A stretch of DNA of 19,171 nt from CAZBSE01 sp964561115 (GTDB lineage: Bacteria; Actinomycetota; Humimicrobiia; Humimicrobiales; Humimicrobiaceae): contig CAZLOE010000026.1 of the NCBI GenBank assembly GCA_964561115.1, positions 1-19,171 of the forward strand. Reading direction: 5' to 3'. Below the pieces are notes generated by a model. It did not search any database. It was not told where the DNA came from and worked only from the letters and a program-made list of their open reading frames with translations. Within the stretch, counting starts at the first letter, position 1. Each line of letters starts with the position of its first letter. Shown piece after piece: positions 13,464-19,171 of the stretch. The translations under genes were made by a program, and so were the position numbers.

Positions 13464-14465
13464 TTAAAATGAACTGATATTACTTAAAAAATCATCTACC
13501 TTCGTGGTACGGATATAGCTTTCCTGTTCTAATAAATCAAGATACGAACCAAGTATTTCGCCAAATTTGGTATCACCATACTTATCAAGATTACTTTCAA
13601 ACTCTGCCAGTCTACTTGCAAGTATCTTTTGGCTTGAATCAAATACCGGATTATTATCAATACCGCTGAGATACATATATATTCTTCCATCGTTAAACTG
13701 CTTTATTTCACCAAACCTTGGTGAATCAGGATAATCTTCCAGATATTTCATTGATTTTAAGATACGTTGGATAAAATCATCAATAGGTATTACAATCCCC
13801 GCATCCATCACCGAAGGCCTGTCTGATTCATCGAGTTTTATATCAAGATAATCATTCATTTCCTGTGTCAGATATTGTCTGTATGTATCATAAGCCTCGT
13901 AATCCACTAAGGGCATTACAAAACCTTCCACTGACATTAGCTTATACTTCTTATTTATGGCCTCTTCTATGATGTCTTTTACTTTTATATTATCGGTATT
14001 CTTAAGAAACTCCAGATTTAATTCTTCCATTGAAGGTGACAGCTCATAGATTGTATTCTGCACTTCCTGATCATTAAATTTATCTGTAAATGCAAATTTG
14101 TAATCCTCACATAGTTTAATCACTGTATAAACCATATTTACTGCAAGATCGGGATTACAAACTTTTATATTTTCATCAATAAAATTAAAGATCTCTTCAA
14201 TATTTTCAGCTGTTTTTTCGAGCAGGTTAAATTTACTTTCTATTTCCTGTGATTTATCTGTTTCTTGTTCCGTTGTAGCAGTATCTTCTGTTTCCTGCAT
14301 AGCAGTTTCCTCGGAAGTTGCTTCCTCCTCTGTTTCTTGCGACTGTGCAATATCCCCCTGGTTTTTAAGCGGTCCACAACCTGTTGCTAAAATCAAAGAT
14401 AAAGTCAGTATCACAGCTGAAAAAATAAAAGTTTTTACTTTTTTTAGTCTTATGTTTTTACTCAT
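13464..14465 (-). CDS. Lipoprotein of unknown function with acidic Thr/Glu linker
   Basis: A 333-aa protein with a lipoprotein signal peptide ending LATGC, where Cys30 is the lipidation site. Residues 31-77 form a Gln/Glu/Thr/Ser-rich tether (SQETEEEATSEETAMQETED). The remaining ~255 residues are soluble and mainly helical, with DNIKVKDIIEEAINKKYKLM and a final SYIRTTKVDDFLSNISSF. I recognise no family. It would be anchored to the outer face of the membrane. The DUF1003 gene is 40 bp upstream on the same strand and the deleted mscL follows; cotranscription is likely. GGGG a few bases before the ATG is the only ribosome site. Confidence 0.78.
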   Translation of the reverse strand: MSKNIRLKKVKTFIFSAVILTLSLILATGCGPLKNQGDIAQSQETEEEATSEETAMQETEDTATTEQETDKSQEIESKFNLLEKTAENIEEIFNFIDENIKVCNPDLAVNMVYTVIKLCEDYKFAFTDKFNDQEVQNTIYELSPSMEELNLEFLKNTDNIKVKDIIEEAINKKYKLMSVEGFVMPLVDYEAYDTYRQYLTQEMNDYLDIKLDESDRPSVMDAGIVIPIDDFIQRILKSMKYLEDYPDSPRFGEIKQFNDGRIYMYLSGIDNNPVFDSSQKILASRLAEFESNLDKYGDTKFGEILGSYLDLLEQESYIRTTKVDDFLSNISSF

Positions 14466-14505
14466 TGTAACCCCTTTATGAAATTATAATTTCATCCTTA
14501 TTGAT

Positions 14506-15213
14506 TTACAATTTTCCTTTAACCGGCATCTCACTTAATATTTCCATTTGTATTTTTTGAATTTCCATAAGTCTTTCCCACTGGTGAATGAGCAGATTAT
14601 CAATCTTTTCATTTAAATTTCTAATCTCAAGTTCAGCTTTTAAATTTATTATGTAATCGTTTCTTGATCTAAGTCTGTCTTTAGCCTCCTGTCTGTTCTG
14701 GCTCATCATAATGACAGGCGCCTGTATTGCTGCAAGACAGGAGAGAATCAAATTTAAAAGTATAAATGGGTATGGATCAAAATGTCTGCTGATTATAACT
14801 ATTGTGTTGATGATGATCCATACAATTAGAAATGCCCCAAATATAATAATAAACTTCCAGCTGCCGCCAACACTTGCTAATTTATCAGATAATTTTTGCC
14901 CCAGTGTTAACTGTTCCTCAAATTCCTTATTTATATTTTTCGTTACCGTTTCCTGTTCCTTTAAATTATTTATAAGTCTCTTTTCAACAGAAGAAAGACT
15001 GCCCTTTTCTTTTTTAAGGATTTCCTCTACATATTGTAATCTGACAGCATTTAAATCAGGTTTACAGATATACCCGCTTAGATCACAATCCGGATATTTT
15101 TTAGCGATAAAATCTCTTAATGATTTATCAATAAGTATTATGGGAAACAGGTCTTCTTTTTTTACAGACTTTTTGCAGATCTGACATTTTTTTTGTCTTA
15201 TTTTATTATTCAT
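14506..15213 (-). CDS. DUF1003 membrane protein with N-terminal zinc-knuckle-like motif
   Basis: A 235-aa protein. The N-terminus has C10-x2-C13 (KKCQICKKS), then two further cysteines in DCDLSGYICKPD, likely one zinc site, as in many DUF1003 proteins. A linker helix leads to the DUF1003 core: two transmembrane segments (about residues 118-140 and 148-168) with the signature FDPYPFILLNLILSCLAAIQ, then APVIMMSQNRQEAKDRLRS, and a C-terminal helical part LIHQWERLMEIQKIQMEILS. The family is widespread and of unknown role, often annotated as cyclic-nucleotide-binding-like by association. First in a likely minus-strand set with the lipoprotein. Confidence 0.9.
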   Translation of the reverse strand: MNNKIRQKKCQICKKSVKKEDLFPIILIDKSLRDFIAKKYPDCDLSGYICKPDLNAVRLQYVEEILKKEKGSLSSVEKRLINNLKEQETVTKNINKEFEEQLTLGQKLSDKLASVGGSWKFIIIFGAFLIVWIIINTIVIISRHFDPYPFILLNLILSCLAAIQAPVIMMSQNRQEAKDRLRSRNDYIINLKAELEIRNLNEKIDNLLIHQWERLMEIQKIQMEILSEMPVKGKL

Positions 15214-15304
15214 TTTAGTTTCCTTCCTAAAGATTTTATAGATAATTTCAAATATAGATTTATTACTTTCTTTTTAAAACCCTATATTTATCATTGAAGA
15301 TATC

Positions 15305-15469
15305 TTATCTTGGAGGCGAGATAATTAATACATCAGTATCAAATATCTTTTTATATATCATGATACTGTCATTAATATGACTCATCTCTTTACCACCACA
15401 CTGCTGGCGCCCATCGCAGTACTCAATTTTTTCCTCACAAAGCAGGACAATCTCGGTAGTGTATTTCAA
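15305..15469 (-). pseudogene. Remnant of an NADPH-dependent FMN reductase / flavodoxin-family gene
   Basis: The minus strand holds a 54-residue frame reading LKYTTEIVLLCEEKIEYCDG, then RQQCGGKEMSHINDSIMIYK and KIFDTDVLIISPPR before a stop. This follows the middle of iron-sulfur-flavoprotein-type FMN reductases: the strand before the first cysteine, CDGCxxC (here CDGRQQC, one Cys changed to Arg), the C-x-I-x-D-D-M segment (here MSHINDS, Cys and Asp lost), then the helix and strand IYEKILEADGIIIGSPVY. The N-terminal FMN loop (GSPRKNGNT) and everything after the second strand are missing. It overlaps the dodecin stop codon by a few bases and has no ribosome site. A decayed gene. Confidence 0.7.
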
Positions 15470-15672
15470 TCATCAATAACAAAGGTAACTTTCATCAAAA
15501 CCCTGTATTCGGTGATCTTGCCTTCGCTATCTACCAGCACTTCAAAATCTTTTATCCATGATGACTTTACATTTCTTAAGGTCTTATTAGCACGTATTAT
15601 CCCCTGCTGTATCGCATCATCAAAACTTTTTGGTGAAGATGCTTTGACCTCTGATATTTTAGCAATTGTCAT
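15466..15672 (-). CDS. Dodecin (flavin-binding protein)
   Basis: A 68-aa protein of the exact dodecin length. It has the N-terminal strand MTIAKISEVKASSPKSFDDA, the helix, the flavin-stacking tryptophan in NVKSSWIKDFEV (Trp39) and the end EYRVLMKVTFVIDD. Dodecins assemble into hollow dodecamers that bind pairs of flavins (FMN, riboflavin or lumichrome) between tryptophans, storing them and quenching their photochemistry. AGGAGT precedes the ATG. The heliorhodopsin gene is 79 bp upstream on the same strand, so the two are likely cotranscribed; the light/flavin link between them is inference. Confidence 0.93.
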   Translation of the reverse strand: MTIAKISEVKASSPKSFDDAIQQGIIRANKTLRNVKSSWIKDFEVLVDSEGKITEYRVLMKVTFVIDD

Positions 15673-15751
15673 TAGTAACTCCTATGGTTCATAATATTAA
15701 ATATTTAATAAGTAGTTATATAAAATGCCTGCAATTAGTGTTTCTTTTATT

Positions 15752-16564
15752 CTAAGCCGGCTGCATAGTACCTGCAAATACAAGCCATGCCAAAAGTGAT
15801 TTAGCCACCAGGCTCAGTATTATGTATCCCCTTTCACCATATAGGTAATCTCGCCATCTTCCTATCTTTTTATACTGCAGTACCATATTTATCGGGAAGA
15901 GGTTGAATAGAACAAAATAAGTACCAAAAATGGCATAAACAAACCACGGGATCTGTTCCAGTACTCCAGGTTCTTTTACCGCGGAACCCAGAAAATAAAG
16001 AAGGATCACGATCCAGGGGACAACTCCGGCAATGCACCCGATTGTAAAGGCAGCCCAGTTGGTCTTTTTAGTAGTCTGGTTGTGTATCTCCATCATAAGT
16101 CCCAGCAAGTTCATAGTTGCATTAAGACCTACAATAGCTACTATGGTCCCGATGTCCCTTGCTCCAAAAAGCATTGAGATTATCACTATCATAACCGAGG
16201 AGCTCAGAGCATATTCAAACCACCTGAAATAGTTTATACCTTTTTCCAGCCTGGAATTATAAAAATCATTGATCCGGGGAAGAACAACCAGGAAATGAGC
16301 TATTGCAGATAAGAACAGGAATATGGATACAAAAGCTCCTATTGGTATGGATCCTATTACATCCGAGTCTAAAAAGAGTCTCATCTTTTCAGTATCAAAA
16401 GACTGGAAATAGTAATCTACCGGTAACTTGAAGTCTTTGATATTGTTCAGGGTAAGACCCATCACCAGCATCAACACACCCTGTATAAAATGCAGTACTG
16501 CCATCACCCCGTTAAACCTTCTGAGATAAGGAAAGGTGATCCGGGATATGTTCTTTTCGGCCAT
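15752..16564 (-). CDS. Heliorhodopsin
   Basis: A 270-aa seven-helix retinal protein of the heliorhodopsin family, which is inverted in the membrane (N-terminus inside) relative to type-1 rhodopsins. Diagnostic positions are present: His25 in helix 1 (MAVLHFIQG), His90 in helix 2 (SAIAHFLVV), the counterion Glu117 in helix 3 within RWFEYALSSSVMIVIISMLF, GLNATMNLLGLMMEIHNQ in helix 4, and the Schiff-base Lys255 with Ser251 in helix 7 (YIILSLVAKSLLAWLVFAGT). All sit at a near-constant offset from the well-known homologue 48C12 (H23, H80, E107, S237, K241 as I recall them). The protein senses light rather than pumping ions in most studied cases; its partner is unknown. AGGAGGT before the ATG supports the start. 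No retinal-synthesis gene is in the window. Confidence 0.95.
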   Translation of the reverse strand: MAEKNISRITFPYLRRFNGVMAVLHFIQGVLMLVMGLTLNNIKDFKLPVDYYFQSFDTEKMRLFLDSDVIGSIPIGAFVSIFLFLSAIAHFLVVLPRINDFYNSRLEKGINYFRWFEYALSSSVMIVIISMLFGARDIGTIVAIVGLNATMNLLGLMMEIHNQTTKKTNWAAFTIGCIAGVVPWIVILLYFLGSAVKEPGVLEQIPWFVYAIFGTYFVLFNLFPINMVLQYKKIGRWRDYLYGERGYIILSLVAKSLLAWLVFAGTMQPA

Positions 16565-16613
16565 AATTTACCTCCTCTTTATAAATTGCAACTTTATTAT
16601 TACCGCCGGCTTT

Positions 16614-16642
16614 ATTATCCTATATCATTTGATCTATTACAA
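16614..16642 (-). promoter_or_regulatory. Candidate promoter for the heliorhodopsin-dodecin genes
   Basis: On the minus strand, TTGTAA (-35, 16637-16642) and GATAAT (-10, 16614-16619) are separated by 17 bp, and the -10 box lies about 50 bp before the heliorhodopsin ATG. Both boxes are partial matches to sigma-70 consensus (4/6 and 5/6). In such A+T-rich DNA, chance matches occur, so this is tentative. Confidence 0.4.
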
Positions 16643-16770
16643 TTTTTTAATTTTATTATAAGACTGTTATAATACTTTTACCTTTACCATAATCTTTTAT
16701 ATATTAGCCCCCGCTTTTAAAAAATTCCTGTCCCCTCTTTATACAGCAGTATTTTGCCCTATTATCTAAA

Positions 16771-16834
16771 TTGACAATATTTGTTTCTATTGATAAGATT
16801 TGCTTTGTAAATAAGATAAATCTTGTAATAAGAT
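16771..16834 (+). promoter_or_regulatory. Promoter with three ATAAGAT repeats upstream of the AbrB-ABC operon
   Basis: A perfect -35 box TTGACA (16771-16776), 17-bp spacer and extended -10 TGATAAGAT (TG at 16791, hexamer 16794-16799) lie about 55 bp before the regulator start. ATAAGAT recurs at 16793-16799, 16811-16817 and 16828-16834, about two helical turns apart. The middle copy is part of the inverted repeat AAGAT-AA-ATCTT (16813-16824). The arrangement suggests operator sites for the AbrB-like protein encoded next. Confidence 0.6.
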
Positions 16835-16853
16835 AATTTAAAGGTAATATTAT

Positions 16854-17135
16854 ATGAAAATTCCAGAAGGTAAAAAATTCTACGGCTCAATAACAGTAAG
16901 CGAGCGTGGGCAGGTAGTCATACCGGCAGAAGCCAGAAAAGATTTTGACATTAAAACCGGCGACAAGCTGCTTGTTTTCGGAGATTTTGAAAGAGGGCTC
17001 GGAATCGCCACCGTTGATATCATGCAGAGAACAATGAGCGGCACCACAGAGCTTTTCCGTGAAATAGGACCGATTTTAAAAAGTAAAGAGAAAAAACAAT
17101 CAAATAAGGCAATTAGACTTAAGGACAATAAATGA
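16854..17135 (+). CDS. AbrB/SpoVT-type transcriptional regulator
   Basis: A 93-aa protein with an N-terminal swapped-hairpin DNA-binding domain: FYGSITVSERGQVVIPAEAR followed by KDFDIKTGDKLLVFGDFERG is the classic AbrB/MazE pattern (residues 9-55). The C-terminal helix and basic tail (KSKEKKQSNKAIRLKDNK) could aid dimerisation or DNA contact. AAAGGTA precedes the ATG. Its stop overlaps the ATPase start (ATGA at 17132-17135), so it is cotranslated with the exporter and probably controls it. No MazF-type toxin follows, so it is not an antitoxin of that kind. Confidence 0.9.
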   Translation: MKIPEGKKFYGSITVSERGQVVIPAEARKDFDIKTGDKLLVFGDFERGLGIATVDIMQRTMSGTTELFREIGPILKSKEKKQSNKAIRLKDNK

Positions 17136-18058
17136 ACAAAGCTATAAGTATAGATAAGGTAAAAAAGACCCTTGGAAACCGCGAGGTCCTCAAAGGCATA
17201 AGCTTTGACGTGGAAAAGAGAGATATTTTTGGCTATCTCGGACCTAACGGTGCCGGTAAGACCACTACCATCAGAATACTTCTCGGCCTTCTTCAGGCTG
17301 ATTCGGGCAGATTAAATATTCTGGGACAGGACATCAACCTGAGCAAGACCAGAAAAAAAATTGGTTTTGTCCTTGATACGGACGGACTCTACGAAAATAT
17401 GACAGCTGAAGAAAATCTTACTTTTTACTCGCAGATATATGGACTGTCCGGAGCGGAAGTAAAGTTTGATAAACTCTTAAGTACGGTAGACCTTAAAGGC
17501 AGAGAAAAAGACAGGGTAAGCACCTATTCCAGAGGAATGAGGCAGAGGCTGGCTCTGGCAAGAGCTATGGTCCATGACCCGGAGGTTTTGATCATGGACG
17601 AGCCTACTACAGGAGTCGACCCTTCAGGACAGATAGAGATGAGACAGATAATGCTTGATATAGCACGCAAAGAAAATAAGACCATTTTTTTAAGTTCGCA
17701 TAATCTGGATGAAGTACAGCGTATCTGCAACCGTATCGCACTTATAGACCGGGGTGAGATAAAGCTTTATGGTGAACTAAAAAACCTCCGCAAGAAAATG
17801 GGCAGGGGCGGAGTTTTAATTGAAATAGCAGGTAAAATCCCGGATTCGCTGCTGGCCGAACTAAAAAGTATAAAAAATCTGGGATTTCAGAAAAAAAGCA
17901 AAACCAGTCTTACTTTTTCACCGAGGGAAGGAACAGGAGTCTCAGATATAATAAACTTTCTTAGTACCCGGGGCATAAAAATTGAGGAAGCAGTAAAAAA
18001 AGAGGCATCTCTGGAAGAAATGTATGCTGCCATCCTAAAAGAGGTTGAACCACAATGA
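17132..18058 (+). CDS. ABC-2 type transporter, ATP-binding protein
   Basis: A 308-aa ATPase with Walker A GPNGAGKT (37-44), a variant signature TYSRGMRQRL (YSRGM 132-136 in place of LSGGQ, common in this subfamily), Walker B VLIMDE (152-157) and switch His190 in LSSHNLDEVQ. The C-terminal extension (~220-308) is typical of exporters of the NatA/drug type. It overlaps both the upstream regulator and the downstream permease by 4 bp, so all are translationally coupled. It differs clearly in sequence from the other ATPase in this window, so it is a separate system. Confidence 0.93.
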   Translation: MNKAISIDKVKKTLGNREVLKGISFDVEKRDIFGYLGPNGAGKTTTIRILLGLLQADSGRLNILGQDINLSKTRKKIGFVLDTDGLYENMTAEENLTFYSQIYGLSGAEVKFDKLLSTVDLKGREKDRVSTYSRGMRQRLALARAMVHDPEVLIMDEPTTGVDPSGQIEMRQIMLDIARKENKTIFLSSHNLDEVQRICNRIALIDRGEIKLYGELKNLRKKMGRGGVLIEIAGKIPDSLLAELKSIKNLGFQKKSKTSLTFSPREGTGVSDIINFLSTRGIKIEEAVKKEASLEEMYAAILKEVEPQ

Positions 18059-18795
18059 AGAATATAAGTCTCCTAATATCTACCAGCATCAGGAACAACT
18101 TGCGGTCGAAGGTTGTACTTATAGTCTATGTTTTTGTAACAATGCTATGTATTCTGGGTATAATAATAGCTTTATGCTATTTCCTCATATCCCCGGAAAT
18201 GGATAAATCATCACCGGACAGATCTAAGCTTGAGCTCTATCTTGGCCTGATCATGTTTGCCACCTGTTTTATCAGCTTAGGAGTAAATCTAAATTCATTT
18301 GCCTTTCAGTCAATGACCAGGGAAAAGTCCAGAGGGATCATAGAGTCACTCCTTGCAACACCTTTTAAACCAAAGGATATCTGGATTGCCAAAAGCCTGG
18401 CTGTTTTTCTGCCCGGCCTGGTCCTGGGAGAGATTCTTACCTTTATAGTCCTGTTAGTAATAAATTATATCTATTTTGTTCCCAGTATAGGATTTATCTT
18501 TAATACCTGGGCAGCAGTAAGCAGTTTTATCGTTGCCCCGCTTATCTATTTATGTTTAAGTCTTCTGATCCACTTTATCGGACTGACCGGGAAACCGGCT
18601 GTCGGCAACGTCATAGTCCAGGTCTTTCTGCCTGTTTTCCTCTCGCTGATGATAAATCTTGCAGTCCGCTATATTCTTGATATTACTTCATGGTCTTTTG
18701 CTCTGGCTAATCTCGGAGTAGCCGTCCTGATATCCGTCATATTTATATTTCTCCGGTCCCGCCTAAACAGTGAAAGAATAGTATTATCGCGTTAG
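18055..18795 (+). CDS. ABC-2 type transporter, permease 1
   Basis: A 246-aa membrane protein with six hydrophobic segments. The coupling region FAFQSMTREKSRGIIESLLA, then TPFKPKDIWIAKSLAVFLPG (about residues 81-122), is the ABC-2 hallmark. It pairs with the ATPase encoded upstream. A second, related permease follows after 9 bp, so the transporter is probably a heterodimer in the membrane. Confidence 0.9.
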   Translation: MKNISLLISTSIRNNLRSKVVLIVYVFVTMLCILGIIIALCYFLISPEMDKSSPDRSKLELYLGLIMFATCFISLGVNLNSFAFQSMTREKSRGIIESLLATPFKPKDIWIAKSLAVFLPGLVLGEILTFIVLLVINYIYFVPSIGFIFNTWAAVSSFIVAPLIYLCLSLLIHFIGLTGKPAVGNVIVQVFLPVFLSLMINLAVRYILDITSWSFALANLGVAVLISVIFIFLRSRLNSERIVLSR

Positions 18796-18804
18796 GAGCC
18801 TTAT

Positions 18805-19171
18805 TTGAGAAGAATTAGTATTGTTTTTCATAGAGATTTCAGAGAACTAAGAAAAACCATTGCCTTTCTTATTATAGTCATCGTATTCATCATAATCACC
18901 ATCGCTGCCGCCGTTTTGGTAAGTGTCCTTTTAAAAAGACAGGAATGGCTGCAGATAAAAGAAGCAGCCAAGCCCATGCTGGAGCTGATAATGGGTCTTA
19001 TCGCTTACTTTTTTCCGCTGTTTATCCTGATGACCTTTATCTGGTCCTTTGCCAACTTCCCCATAATCAAGGAGAAGGTAAATGGAAATATTGAATCCCT
19101 TCTTGCCACGACACTCAGCCCAAAAGAGATCTTTATAGGTAAAAGTCTGGCTATTTTCCTTCCAGGATTTT
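18805..19171 (+). CDS. ABC-2 type transporter, permease 2 (3' end outside window)
   Basis: A 122-residue partial frame starting at TTG 18805, with AGGAG (18794-18798) overlapping the previous stop. It reads as a cytoplasmic start RRISIVFHRDFRELRKTIAF, a long hydrophobic helix, then a second helix and NIESLLATTLSPKEIFIGKS before LAIFLPGF at the edge. This last part is closely similar to ESLLATPFKPKDIWIAKS in permease 1, so the two permeases are paralogues from tandem duplication. The reading frame is open to the window end. Confidence 0.85.
   Translation, partial: MRRISIVFHRDFRELRKTIAFLIIVIVFIIITIAAAVLVSVLLKRQEWLQIKEAAKPMLELIMGLIAYFFPLFILMTFIWSFANFPIIKEKVNGNIESLLATTLSPKEIFIGKSLAIFLPGF

Noticed and set aside
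15297..15306. Palindrome AAGATATCTT next to the flavin reductase remnant stop
   Set aside because: A ten-base A+T-rich palindrome is expected by chance, and nothing around it suggests a function.
15377..15694. Plus-strand open frame of 105 aa opposite dodecin
   Set aside because: It is antisense to the clear dodecin gene and the flavin reductase remnant, has no ribosome site, and its protein looks like no family.
16854..18058. AbrB-like gene as the antitoxin of a toxin-antitoxin pair
   Set aside because: The overlapping downstream gene is a full ABC ATPase, not a MazF or PIN toxin.

Overview
The window is low-G+C bacterial DNA with strong Shine-Dalgarno sites, two lipoproteins with lipoboxes, an ECF sigma factor paired with a DUF5667-type membrane protein, and a heliorhodopsin. 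As known family biology, heliorhodopsins are found mainly in monoderm (single-membrane) prokaryotes, and DUF5667 proteins are frequent in Actinobacteria and Chloroflexi. An uncultured low-G+C monoderm, perhaps a deep actinobacterial lineage, is my best inference; the phylum cannot be fixed from this sequence alone.

Layout. 1-4.76 kb: very A+T-rich accessory-looking units, each followed by a copy of a ~30-bp palindromic repeat in the same orientation: a marR-MATE efflux pair, a 4-TM protein with a ferredoxin-like cysteine motif, and a lipoprotein with a C39/BtrH-like domain. 4.9-7.45 kb: a 2TM-domain protein, a zinc ribbon, and an ABC-2 exporter (ATPase, permease, 54-aa membrane protein). 7.47-8.83 kb, minus strand: a long TspO/MBR-family protein and an Imm5-like putative immunity protein. 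8.95-11.1 kb: a probable operon of a Cys/Asn-rich secreted protein, a DUF4405 membrane protein, an ECF sigma factor and a DUF5667 protein. 11.05-12.8 kb: a CmpB-like membrane protein, a potassium-channel remnant, a HemG/flavodoxin-like protein, a last repeat copy and a membrane protein. 12.8-16.56 kb, all minus strand: heliorhodopsin, dodecin, an FMN-reductase remnant, a DUF1003 protein, a lipoprotein, an internally deleted mscL and a membrane protein. 16.85-19.17 kb: an AbrB-like regulator translationally coupled to an ABC-2 transporter with two tandem permeases, the second cut by the window end.

Three features stand out. First, the dispersed repeat has base changes between copies that preserve pairing of its terminal stem, which points to a folded RNA or single-stranded DNA element. 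Second, a heliorhodopsin lies directly upstream of a dodecin (flavin-binding) gene, with a flavodoxin-type reductase remnant after it; TspO and HemG-like proteins elsewhere in the window add a loose light, flavin and tetrapyrrole theme (inference). Third, at least three genes survive only as short remnants (K+ channel, mscL, FMN reductase). Two of these carry in-frame internal deletions, so the region appears to be undergoing gene decay.
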